NCBI RefSeq assembly: GCF_937888285.1
Contig: NZ_CALART010000023.1
Coordinates: 38,502 to 102,501, forward strand
Source: an uncultured Aquimonas sp.
Lineage (GTDB): Bacteria > Pseudomonadota > Gammaproteobacteria > Xanthomonadales > Xanthomonadaceae
Direction: 5' to 3'
Length of the DNA: 64,000 nucleotides
Below, one piece after another: positions 34,579 to 42,886 of the stretch (positions are counted from its first letter, which is position 1; each line of letters opens with the position of its first letter). The translations under genes were made by a program, and so were the position numbers. Below the pieces are notes generated by a model that had not been told where the DNA came from, searched no databases, and saw only the letters and a list, made by a program, of their open reading frames with translations.

Positions 34579-36393
34579 ATGAAGAAGCTGCTGAAATGGG
34601 GGTTGCGCGGGTGCCTGGTGCTGCTGCTGGCGGGCGGCGGCCTGCTGGCGCACACGATCTGGTTCAAGCCGCTGAAGATCGAGTGGTTCTACGAGCGGGT
34701 GTTTGCCGAGTTCGCCTTCAACAGCCCGGAGCTGCTGTCCTCGCTGCGCATGCTGCCGGCTTGGCTGGACTGGTACAGCGACGAGCTGGATGACGCCTCG
34801 CTGGCCGGCGAAGAGGCCCTGCGCGCCAAGGTGCGCGAGGACCTGGCCACCCTGCGCAGCTACGACCGCAGCGCACTCGATGCCGAGGGCCAGCATTCCT
34901 ACGACCTGCTGGAGACCTTTCTGGCCGTGCAGGTCGAAGGCGAGCGCTTCGCGTACCACAACTACCCGCTGAACCAGCTGTTCGGGGTGCAGAACGGCCT
35001 GCCGACCTTTCTCGCCACCCAGCATCCGATCGCCTCCACGAGCGATGCCGAGAACTACCTCGCGCGCCTTGCGGCGGTGCCGCGCAAGCTCGACCAGGTG
35101 TTGGAGGGCGTGCGCCATCGCGAATCGCTGGGCATCCTGCCGCCGCGCTTCGTGGTGGAAAAGGTGCTGGCCGAGATGCGTGGCTTCCGCGACGCCGCGC
35201 CCGAGCAGAACATCCTGTACACGAGCTTCGACGAAAAGCTGGGCAAGCTTGAAGGGCTATCGAGCGATGCGCGCGCGGCCCTGCTGGCGCGCGCCAGTGC
35301 CGCCATCGTCGAGCACGTGCAGCCGGTGTACGGGCGCCTGATCGACTACTACGACGCGCTGCTGCCGAAGCTGCAGAACAACCACGGCGTGTGGGCGCTG
35401 CCGGACGGCGAAGCCTTCTATGCCTGGGCCGTGCGCTCGCAGACCACCACCGAGATGAGCCCCGAAGAGGTGCATGAACTCGGCCTGCGCGAGGTCGAGC
35501 GGATCGGTGCGGAGATGGACGCCATCCTGCAGGCAGAGGGCCAGGTCGAGGGCAGCATCGGCGCGCGGGTGCAGCAGATCGCGCAGCGGCCGGACCAGCT
35601 ATATCCGAACACCGATGAAGGCCGCCAGCAGATCATCGACGACTTCCAGACGATCATCGACGAGATCGATCAAGGCATTGGCAGCGCCTTCAACCTGCGG
35701 CCGGCCGCCGGCGTCAAGGTCGAGCGCGTGCCCGAGTTCCGCGAGAAGACCGCGCCGGGCGCCTACTACAACGCGCCGGCCTTCGATGGCTCGCGGCCGG
35801 GCATCTTCTACATCAACCTGCGCAACACGGCGGAAGTCGCGCGCTTCGGCATGCGCACGCTGGCCTACCACGAGGCGATTCCGGGGCACCACTTCCAGAT
35901 CGCGATCCAGCAGGAGCTGCGCGGCGTGCCGACCTTCCGCAAGCTGCTGCCCTTCACCGCCTATGCGGAAGGCTGGGCCCTGTACACCGAGCGTCTGGCC
36001 TGGGAGATGGGCTTCCAGCAGAATCCGCTGGACAACCTCGGCCGCCTGCAGGCCGAGATGTTCCGCGCCGTGCGCCTGGTGGTCGACACCGGCCTGCACC
36101 ACAAGCGCTGGACCCGCGAGCAGGCCATCGACTACATGCTGCAGATGACCGGCATGCCCGAGACCGACGTGGTCGCCGAGATCGAGCGCTATCTGGTGAT
36201 GCCCGGCCAGGCCCTGAGCTACAAGGTCGGAATGAACGCGATGCTGGATGCCCGCGAGCGCGCCCGCGCCGCGCTGGGCGAGCGCTTCGATCTCAAGGGT
36301 TTCCACGATGTGGTGCTGCAGTCGGGCTCGATGCCGATCACGCTGTTGAATCGTCGCGTGGATGCGTGGATCGCGGAGCGCAAGCAGGGTTGA
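34579..36393 (+). CDS. DUF885-family membrane-anchored metallopeptidase-like protein
   Basis: A 604-residue protein. An N-terminal hydrophobic segment (LRGCLVLLLAGGGLLAHTIWF) is a signal anchor or signal peptide. The remainder matches DUF885: YHEAIPGHHFQ with His431, Glu432 and the following His-His contains an HExxxGHH zinc-site pattern typical of the family, with PGAYYNAPAFDGSRPGIFYINLRN before it and FTAYAEGWALYTERLAWEMGF after it. The family is related to M32-type carboxypeptidases, and activity on peptides is inferred. The ATG at 34579 follows GGGGGAGAGACC, a strong Shine-Dalgarno element. No other gene is coupled to it. Confidence 0.88.
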   Translation: MKKLLKWGLRGCLVLLLAGGGLLAHTIWFKPLKIEWFYERVFAEFAFNSPELLSSLRMLPAWLDWYSDELDDASLAGEEALRAKVREDLATLRSYDRSALDAEGQHSYDLLETFLAVQVEGERFAYHNYPLNQLFGVQNGLPTFLATQHPIASTSDAENYLARLAAVPRKLDQVLEGVRHRESLGILPPRFVVEKVLAEMRGFRDAAPEQNILYTSFDEKLGKLEGLSSDARAALLARASAAIVEHVQPVYGRLIDYYDALLPKLQNNHGVWALPDGEAFYAWAVRSQTTTEMSPEEVHELGLREVERIGAEMDAILQAEGQVEGSIGARVQQIAQRPDQLYPNTDEGRQQIIDDFQTIIDEIDQGIGSAFNLRPAAGVKVERVPEFREKTAPGAYYNAPAFDGSRPGIFYINLRNTAEVARFGMRTLAYHEAIPGHHFQIAIQQELRGVPTFRKLLPFTAYAEGWALYTERLAWEMGFQQNPLDNLGRLQAEMFRAVRLVVDTGLHHKRWTREQAIDYMLQMTGMPETDVVAEIERYLVMPGQALSYKVGMNAMLDARERARAALGERFDLKGFHDVVLQSGSMPITLLNRRVDAWIAERKQG

Positions 36394-36440
36394 GCGGGCG
36401 CGTCGCTTGCGCATCACTCTCGTTGCGGAGCGCAGTGCCG

Positions 36441-36465
36441 CTTCGGCTGCCGATGGCAGCCGAAG
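36441..36465 (+). terminator. Hairpin after the DUF885 gene
   Basis: CTTCGGCTGCC-GAT-GGCAGCCGAAG, perfect 11-bp stem, 47 nt past the stop at 36393; no T-run follows, so termination is only possible. Confidence 0.45.
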
Positions 36466-36477
36466 CCTTGCTGTCAC

Positions 36478-36592
36478 GGTGGGTCAGGACCCACCCTATG
36501 GCGCCGCTGCGCGGCGCAAACCACGGATGTTGCCGCCACGATGGCTTAAGGCCCGCCCAACGACGCTGCTATAGGGTGGGTCCTGACCCACC
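36478..36592. repeat. REP-like pair of inverted palindromes
   Basis: GGTGGGTCAGGACCCACC plus CTAT at 36478-36499, and its exact reverse complement at 36571-36592, 71 nt apart. Each unit is itself a palindrome with 8-bp arms (GGTGGGTC/GACCCACC). The head-to-head layout is like a bacterial interspersed mosaic element. Confidence 0.75.
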
Positions 36593-36720
36593 GGAGCTCC
36601 ACACTCGTCCCGGTCTCATGATCGCCTCAACGCGCTCGTCGAAGGCTCGCGTGGCGAAAGGTCGATGGAAGCAGGCGTGCCGACTGCTTGCTCGCGGACA
36701 TCCTTCGAATCCCCAACGCA

Positions 36721-36740
36721 AATCCCGAATCCCGAATCCC
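36721..36740. repeat. Heptamer tandem repeat, short array
   Basis: AATCCCG-AATCCCG-AATCCC, ending exactly before the ATG at 36741. A degenerate unit (GAATCCCCA) lies just upstream. Related to, but one base different from, the array at 63932-64000. Confidence 0.75.
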
Positions 36741-37154
36741 ATGCCCAACACCGACACCCTCGACCTGATCGACCGCTACTACGCCGCCTTCAACCGCGGC
36801 GACCGCGAGACCATGCTCGCGCTGCTGTCCGAGAACGTGGTCCACGACCTCAACCAGGGCGCCCGCGAGACCGGCCGCGAGGCTTTCCGCGCCTTCCTGC
36901 AGCGCATGGATCGCTGCTATGCCGAGCAGCTCACCGATATCGTGGTGATGGCCTCGGCAGATGGCCGACGCGCTGCCGCCGAGTACGTCGTGCACGGCGA
37001 GTACAAGACCGACGACGAGGGTCTGCCTCCGGCCCGCGGCCAGCGCTACGTGCTGCCGGGTGGCGCCTTCTTCGAGGCCGGGAACGGATACATCACTCGC
37101 GTCACGAACTACTACAACCTGCAGGATTGGATCGCGCAGGTGCAGGGCGAATGA
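36741..37154 (+). CDS. SnoaL-like/ketosteroid isomerase-fold protein
   Basis: A 137-residue protein with the NTF2-like pattern: TLDLIDRYYAAFNRGDRETMLALLSENVVHDLNQGAR (helix with acidic and Asn positions) and a strand-rich C-terminus RYVLPGGAFFEAGNGYITRVTNYYNLQDWI. The fold is used as isomerase, hydrolase or binding domain, and the substrate cannot be told. The ATG at 36741 follows the heptamer repeat directly, so no Shine-Dalgarno is visible. Its stop overlaps the start of the GNAT gene (ATGA). Confidence 0.85.
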   Translation: MPNTDTLDLIDRYYAAFNRGDRETMLALLSENVVHDLNQGARETGREAFRAFLQRMDRCYAEQLTDIVVMASADGRRAAAEYVVHGEYKTDDEGLPPARGQRYVLPGGAFFEAGNGYITRVTNYYNLQDWIAQVQGE

Positions 37155-37750
37155 GCGTCGAGCTGCGCCAGCTGCGGCCCGCCGAGTACGCGCGCCACAT
37201 CGCCGACGTGGCACACCTGCGCATCGAGGTCTTCCGCGCGTTTCCCTACCTCTACGACGGCGATGTCGGCTACGAGGAGCGCTATCTCGACACCTATGCG
37301 CAGTCGGTCGACAGCCTGTGGGTGCTGGCGCTGGACGGTGAGCGCGTGGTCGGCGCCAGCACCGGCCTGCCGCTGGCTGACGAGGACGAAGCCTTCCAGC
37401 AGCCCTTCATCGAGCGCGGCATCGACCCGCAGCGCGTCTTCTACTTCGGTGAATCGGTGCTGCTGCCGGCTTATCGTGGGCTGGGCCTCGGGCACGGCTT
37501 CTTCGACGCCCGCGAGGCGCATGCGCGGGCGCTCGGGCGCTTCGACTGGACGGCATTCGCTGCCGTCGATCGCGCGATCGATGATCCGCGTCGCCCCGCG
37601 AGTCATCGCGACAACGACGCGTTCTGGGCCAAGCGCGGCTATGCGCGCCAGCCCGGCATGGGCTTTCGCCTGGGCTGGAAGGAGATCGGTGAGCCGGATG
37701 AGAGCGAGAAACCGCTGACCTACTGGCTGCGCAAACTGGAGGCCGGCTGA
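37151..37750 (+). CDS. GNAT-family N-acetyltransferase
   Basis: A 199-residue protein with a GNAT core: RIEVFRAFPYLYDGDVGYEERYLDTYAQ at the N-terminus, VVGASTGLPLADE, then VFYFGESVLLPAYRGLGLGHGFFDAREAHARA, which is the acetyl-CoA pyrophosphate loop (R-G-L-G-L-G type). The acceptor substrate is unknown. The start overlaps the SnoaL stop by 4 nt and its stop overlaps the start of the nitrilase gene (TGATG). Coupled translation of all three is expected. Confidence 0.88.
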   Translation: MSVELRQLRPAEYARHIADVAHLRIEVFRAFPYLYDGDVGYEERYLDTYAQSVDSLWVLALDGERVVGASTGLPLADEDEAFQQPFIERGIDPQRVFYFGESVLLPAYRGLGLGHGFFDAREAHARALGRFDWTAFAAVDRAIDDPRRPASHRDNDAFWAKRGYARQPGMGFRLGWKEIGEPDESEKPLTYWLRKLEAG

Positions 37751-38634
37751 TGCGCGTCGCCGTCGCCGCCTATCCGCTGGAGACGATCGCGAGCTTCGAG
37801 GCCTGGGCCGACAAGCAGCGCCGACTGCTGGACGAGGCCAAGGCCTTGAGCGCCGATCTCGCTGTGCTGCCGGAGTACCTGCCGCTGGAGTTGGCCGGCG
37901 CGCAGCCCGCGGCCGTGCGCGAGGACTTCGCCGCGTCGCTGGACGCGCTGCAGCCGCTGTTCGAGCCCTGGCAGACGCTGCATCTGGAACTCGCGCGCGC
38001 GCTCGACCTGCATATCCAGGCCGGCACCTTCCTGCTGCGCCAGCCCAACGGCCGCTATCGCAATCGCGCCTTCTGGTTCACCCCGGCGGGCGAAGTGCAC
38101 TGGCAGGACAAACTGCAGCTCACCGGCTTCGAGAAGGCCAGCGGACTGATCGAACCCGGCGACGCGCTCAGGGTGTTCGAGCTGGACGCGCTCCGCGTCG
38201 GCATCGCGGTCTGCTACGACAGCGAGTTCCCGCTGCCGGTGCGCGCCCAGCGCGAGGCTGGGGCGCGCCTGCTTCTGGTGCCGAGCTGTACCGACACGCC
38301 GGCCGGCGCGACCCGCGTACGCACCGGCTGCATGGCGCGCGCGCTGGAGAACCGCATGTTCGTCGCGCGTGCGGTCACCGCCGGCGAGCTGCCCTGGAGC
38401 CCCGCGCTCGACACCAACACCGGCGAGGCGGCGATCTACGCGCCGATGGATGTTGGTCTGCCCGCTGATGGCGTGCTGGCGGTCAACGCGCCCGGCACGA
38501 CCTGGGCTGTGGCCGAGCTGCCGCTGTCGCGGCTGGAACGCGCGGCGTCGAAATCACAGGTGGCGGTGGATTCGGACTGGCCGCAGCAGCTGCGAGCACC
38601 GCTACAGGGTGCCAGCGTTTCGCGGCTTCGTTGA
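37750..38634 (+). CDS. Carbon-nitrogen hydrolase (nitrilase superfamily)
   Basis: A 294-residue enzyme of the nitrilase/omega-amidase superfamily with the E-K-C triad: Glu42 in LAVLPEYLPLE, Lys121 in HWQDKLQLT and Cys155 in GIAVCYDSEF. The sequence after it, GARLLLVPSCTDTPAG and ARALENRMFVARAV, is typical of aliphatic amidases. It hydrolyses a carboxamide or nitrile; no specificity can be given. It is the last gene of the SnoaL-GNAT-nitrilase unit, whose joint genetic coupling hints at a shared small-molecule pathway. Confidence 0.9.
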   Translation: MRVAVAAYPLETIASFEAWADKQRRLLDEAKALSADLAVLPEYLPLELAGAQPAAVREDFAASLDALQPLFEPWQTLHLELARALDLHIQAGTFLLRQPNGRYRNRAFWFTPAGEVHWQDKLQLTGFEKASGLIEPGDALRVFELDALRVGIAVCYDSEFPLPVRAQREAGARLLLVPSCTDTPAGATRVRTGCMARALENRMFVARAVTAGELPWSPALDTNTGEAAIYAPMDVGLPADGVLAVNAPGTTWAVAELPLSRLERAASKSQVAVDSDWPQQLRAPLQGASVSRLR

Positions 38635-39267
38635 TCGCGCCGGACGTTCGCGCACATCGGGCTGTTCCACGATCGAGGCGATCGACGCCGCAGGTCGGTG
38701 ATGCCGGGACGCATTGGCGCGCCTTGAGCGCCACGGACCGCGCAGCCGTCGATCGCGAGGGCAGAAGTGCTGTTCGCAGAAGCGGCACGGCGAATATGCA
38801 GCCGTGCAAGGGATTCCAATCCATGGGGTGCTCTACTCGGTGCCCCTGATCGATTCCAGCGCGTCAGGGTTGCAGACATGCTTCGCGCAAGCAGAGTTTC
38901 GGGGCCGTGCGCACGCCCGTAGTGCACCTACAAAGCTCCAACACTTCAGATACATGGATCGCGGGGTCATGCTCTTAAGCTGAACATGACAGTTGCCGGT
39001 CATGCGGCCACGGCGCAGCGAGTCAACAGGTTCGCCAACGCTGTGGAGCGAATGATCGTCGTGCCCTGGCGAGGGGATGGGGTGGTCGACCGATGTGCCG
39101 TGTGGCCTATTCGAGGGGGCGCACACCTCATTGCCCATAAAGGCGCGGAGGGGCGGCGCACGAGTCTCTTTGCCAGCGCGGCTCGCCCGATGAAGCGACT
39201 GTCGGCTGCGTGGATTACAGGTATGGGGCGCTTTGCGCCAGGCCGTCGATACCAAGGCAACTTCCTC
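38635..39267. other. Long intergenic region upstream of the giant-protein cluster
   Basis: 633 nt without a gene I can support. A minus-strand frame (38833-39375) and a plus-strand extension of the next gene (from 38986) are open but show no family or secretion logic. The AT-richer stretch near 38935-38990 is the likeliest promoter zone for the gene at 39268. No hairpin or RNA gene was recognised. Confidence 0.5.
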
Positions 39268-42200
39268 ATGAGCAGACATGGACTTGTTTTTCCGCGTTGC
39301 CTGGCAGGTGTCCTGCTGTGCGCGGGTATTTCCAGTGCAGACGCCACTTCGATCGGCGGGCTGCCTTCGATCCATTCGTCATACGCCCTGCTGCCGCGAG
39401 CCACGGGTTTTGAACTGCGCTCCACGCGACAGGTGCTGCCCTTCGATGCCGAAGGCCAACCTGGTACGCCGGTCGAGGAGGCGCAAGGCGTTGCGCGTAT
39501 CGAGTTCAGTGCGCCGTCCGCCCTTGAGGATCGCTGGACTCTGCTGCTGCCGGAGTCGGCCCAACACGATGCGGTGGCGGTGACTGCTCTGGGTCATCCT
39601 TACTGTGAGCGCGTGCGCATGGAGGACGGGCGGCGCCTGACCCGGCTGCGCGCGCTGCCACCGTATCTGGGTGCACCGGGTGGCGTTGGATTCACGTTTC
39701 CGCCGAACATTCCGGCGCCGCCGTCGGGCGGTCTGGGGCGCGCCGTGCCGTCGGCCGACGAGGTCTATCGGGCGGCACTGGCCGCGCGCGATGCCGAGGG
39801 CAACCTGTACTCCCTGGCCTGGTCCCCTGCGGGTGACAACCGCTACTCGCTGCTGGCCTCGGCGGTTGACTGCGAGCCCTTGTGGCATCTCAACGACGTG
39901 CGGATCTTCTCTGCCCACGCTGCGCATCCGGGTGTCTACTTGGTGCGTCCAGGCAGCACCAGCGGCGACGGCCTGAAGATCGAGCGGCATCTGCGCTCGG
40001 AGCGTCTGTGGACATTCGACCTTGCAGTGGCGCTCGGCGTGTCCGTGGCCCCGCAGGCATCGCTGTGGATGCAGGCGCTGGCGGATGGCGACGTGCTGGT
40101 GATCGCCTCGATCGCAGAACCGGCAAGCGCGCTGGCGCTGGCGCGGATCAGCGCCCAGGGGGATCTTCTTGCGCGGCAGACCCTGCAGGCCGCTGGCGTC
40201 GCCGCAGTGCGTGAAACCCCCGGCGGCTTGCTGCTGGCGCTGCGTGAGGTGTCGCCGCATCCCGGCGCCGGCAGCCTGGTGTCGCTGGACGCGCGGCTCG
40301 GCATCCGCGCGCAGCGCAGGCTGCCCGAAGGCTATGTCCATGGCCCGCTGTCCAGTGCCGCCGAGGGCATGGGCTCCAGCGTGTGGCTGTGGTCGGAAAC
40401 GGCAGAGCGCTTGCCCGCGGACGATTTCGGGCTGACCCAGCGCTTCGGCGCGCTTCGGGTCGACGATGCGCTGGCGATCGAATGGCTGCAGCCGCCCTCC
40501 GATCTGAAGCCGCGCCTGGTGCTTGCGGATGGCGCGCTGCTTCGCACGCGTCGCACGACCGAGCAGCTGCAGTTGAGCCTGCTGCGCCGCGATGGCACCG
40601 AAACCGCGACACATGCTGCCGTGATCCTGCCGCCGCCGATCAGCCCTCCGCAGGCCTTCGCCCACCGCGAGGGATGGGCGCAGCTGTGGCAGAGGTACTA
40701 CACCTCTGGCCATGTGCCGCGACTGCGCTTTCTTGAGGCCGATGGGCGCGAGCGCTGGAACCGCGCGCTGCCTGTCGGCTCGGGCGAGCACACCCTGCTG
40801 GAGGGCCCCGGAGCTGACCGCGTCTGTGTTCTGCTTCGCGGTGCGGCGCTGGGGAATCCGACCGAACTGAGCGAAGCCTGCTACGCACTCGCCGATGGAA
40901 GCGATCTGGCGACGGCGCGACTCCCCGAGTTGCAATCGGGTGTGTCCCTGTCGGGCTTCATCGCGCCCTCGGGGCGCAGCCAGCTGCGGGTCTGGCTGCC
41001 GCCATCGCAAGGCAGGCCCACCACCCTGCGCCTGCAGCGGGTGCTGGCCGATGGCTCGATCGCCTCGCGCGATGTGCCGGCCACCTGGCAGCCGCCGCAG
41101 TCGCTCCTCGCCGACAACGGTGCGCTGACCTTTCTATACTTCGACGACCCGCCCGATATGCGTGGCGCGCGGCTCCAGCGGGTCGATGCGGAGGGCCGGC
41201 TCCTCGCCGAGGCCGCCTTGGGCGATGGCTTCTCCAACCCCAGGCTGCTCGCGAGCGCGGCCAGCGGGGAAACGGTGGTCGGCCAGGTCGAGCCGGTCGC
41301 TGGCGTCAATCGCGTCGTGCGTCTGCGCGGTTTCGGCGCGGACCTCAGCCAGCGCTGGCAGATCGACGTCACCGCGTTGGGCGTGGACTCGCTCAGCTTG
41401 CCGTCGCCCGAGTCGGGCATCGAGTGGCTGCTGGAGCCGCAGCGACGCAGCTGGGTGATCCCGACCGTCTTCGACCAGCGCATCACCCTGATCAGCATCG
41501 ATGCGGAGACCGGCGAGGCGCTGCATGCGCCGCTGGCGCCGTCCATGCCCGTAGCCGGCAGCTACGCGGCACTTCGCCTCGCCCTGGCGCCGCTGGACCG
41601 CCCGGGCGCGGTCGCGGTGCTGCGCATGCATGGCACGCGCACCTTCGTGAATCACTTCGAGCCCGTGGGTGCGCGTATGGGCGCCACGCAGGAGCTGGGC
41701 ACGCCGTGGTTCGAGGATCGCAGCGCTCTGTTTCCCGCGGCCGACGGCTTCACCCTGCTGCGCCAGCGCAGCGAGACCGGCGACGCGCAAGTGCTGCGCC
41801 TTGCCGCGCCCCTGCCGGCCGCGGCAAGCGCGCCGGGCCCGGAGCACAGCGGGCTCTGGTACGACCCGCAGGTGAGCGGGCAAGGCCTGATGCTGGATGT
41901 CGACGCGCGCAGCCAGCGCTGGTTCGCCGCCTGGTTCACGTTCGCGCTGCGTCCCGAGGGCGGCGCCTCGATCGACGCGCGCCTGCGCCGCACCCTGCGC
42001 TGGTACTCGATGCTGGGGCAGGGCGGTGCCGACACCGGCATGCCCATCGCCGGAACGCTGTATGCCACCGCGGGCGGGCGCTTCGAGGGCGGCACGCCGC
42101 AGACGCGGCCGCAGGGGCGCGTCGCGCTGCGCGCGATCGACTGCAATACGCTTGAGTTCGCCTATTCGATCGATCCCGACAGTCCGCAGACGCAGCCGGT

Positions 42201-42696
42201 CATGGTGGGCGCACGCCGACTGCAGCGGCTGGGGCCAGCGCCGGCTGCCTGCGGCGGTGCGTCGATGACGGAACAATCGGGTCTGCGTAGTGCCTCGACC
42301 GGCAGCTGGGTGCTGGAGGGGCGCCCGAACCAGGGCCTGCTGATGCAGGTCGATCCGGGTGCTGCAGGGGAGGCGGGTGCCGTGTGGGGCGCGTGGTTCG
42401 GTTTCGATGCCGGCGAGCCGGATGATCCCGAGGGCCAGCACTGGCTCACCGTGATCGGCCGCAGCCTCAGCGGCCGGCCCGGCGTGGTCGAGCTTGAATG
42501 GATGCGCAGCCTGGGCGGTGGCCTGGACGAGAAGCCCACCTCCAATACCCTGGTGATCGGTAAGGGTCGCCTGCGATTCACCGCCTGCGATCGCGCGGTG
42601 CTGGAGTACAGCTTCGATGCGCCGGGCTTGGCGGGTGATGCGTTCGCGGGGCTGCAGGGTCAGGTGAATCTGCGGCGCTTCGCGACCTGCGACTGA
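39268..42696 (+). CDS. Giant secreted protein with two C-terminal WYDP/GQGL modules, paralogue A
   Basis: A 1,142-residue exported protein of a family I do not recognise. The signal peptide is MSRHGLVFPRCLAGVLLCAGISSADA. Residues about 40-850 are beta-rich, without obvious known repeats, and contain recurring LWxxALADG and GPLSSA-type blocks that suggest a propeller. Module 1 (about 858-1000): SGLWYDPQVSGQGLMLDV, WFAAWFTF, LRWYSMLGQG, a Cys in IDCNTLEFAY, then ARRLQRLGPAP. Module 2 (about 1012-1142): GSWVLEGRPNQGLLMQVD, VWGAWFGFD, ACDRAVLEYSF, and a terminal FATCD. Cysteines in the modules may pair. The start at 39268 is chosen for the signal peptide. Function unknown. Confidence 0.78.
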   Translation: MSRHGLVFPRCLAGVLLCAGISSADATSIGGLPSIHSSYALLPRATGFELRSTRQVLPFDAEGQPGTPVEEAQGVARIEFSAPSALEDRWTLLLPESAQHDAVAVTALGHPYCERVRMEDGRRLTRLRALPPYLGAPGGVGFTFPPNIPAPPSGGLGRAVPSADEVYRAALAARDAEGNLYSLAWSPAGDNRYSLLASAVDCEPLWHLNDVRIFSAHAAHPGVYLVRPGSTSGDGLKIERHLRSERLWTFDLAVALGVSVAPQASLWMQALADGDVLVIASIAEPASALALARISAQGDLLARQTLQAAGVAAVRETPGGLLLALREVSPHPGAGSLVSLDARLGIRAQRRLPEGYVHGPLSSAAEGMGSSVWLWSETAERLPADDFGLTQRFGALRVDDALAIEWLQPPSDLKPRLVLADGALLRTRRTTEQLQLSLLRRDGTETATHAAVILPPPISPPQAFAHREGWAQLWQRYYTSGHVPRLRFLEADGRERWNRALPVGSGEHTLLEGPGADRVCVLLRGAALGNPTELSEACYALADGSDLATARLPELQSGVSLSGFIAPSGRSQLRVWLPPSQGRPTTLRLQRVLADGSIASRDVPATWQPPQSLLADNGALTFLYFDDPPDMRGARLQRVDAEGRLLAEAALGDGFSNPRLLASAASGETVVGQVEPVAGVNRVVRLRGFGADLSQRWQIDVTALGVDSLSLPSPESGIEWLLEPQRRSWVIPTVFDQRITLISIDAETGEALHAPLAPSMPVAGSYAALRLALAPLDRPGAVAVLRMHGTRTFVNHFEPVGARMGATQELGTPWFEDRSALFPAADGFTLLRQRSETGDAQVLRLAAPLPAAASAPGPEHSGLWYDPQVSGQGLMLDVDARSQRWFAAWFTFALRPEGGASIDARLRRTLRWYSMLGQGGADTGMPIAGTLYATAGGRFEGGTPQTRPQGRVALRAIDCNTLEFAYSIDPDSPQTQPVMVGARRLQRLGPAPAACGGASMTEQSGLRSASTGSWVLEGRPNQGLLMQVDPGAAGEAGAVWGAWFGFDAGEPDDPEGQHWLTVIGRSLSGRPGVVELEWMRSLGGGLDEKPTSNTLVIGKGRLRFTACDRAVLEYSFDAPGLAGDAFAGLQGQVNLRRFATCD

Positions 42697-42886
42697 CAAC
42701 CCCTGATCGAGATTGGTCGATGACATCCGGGATCGGCATATTGCGTTCTGGCTTGGCGGGTTCCCAGGCGCCTGTCGTGTCTGCTGCCGTGGCGCGCGTG
42801 CCTGTCGCTGGAGGATGCCCGGCATCCGCGGCCGCAGCACAGGGACGCCATCTGACGTGCAGGTCCTCTCTCTATGGACTCGTTCA

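Larger units (their letters stand above)
36394..36740. other. Repeat-rich intergenic region
   Basis: 347 nt between the DUF885 gene and the SnoaL-like gene. In order: a hairpin at 36441-36465, a pair of inverted palindromic repeats at 36478-36592, and three heptamers at 36721-36740. Between 36600 and 36720 I see nothing definite; a promoter for the operon at 36741 should lie there. Confidence 0.6.

Noticed and set aside
36721..36740. CRISPR-like repeat
   Set aside because: Units of seven bases with no spacers; a simple tandem repeat.
38833..39375. 180-codon open frame on the minus strand upstream of the giant cluster
   Set aside because: No signal peptide, domain or Shine-Dalgarno; composition looks like a high-GC shadow; it also crosses the N-terminus of the gene at 39268.
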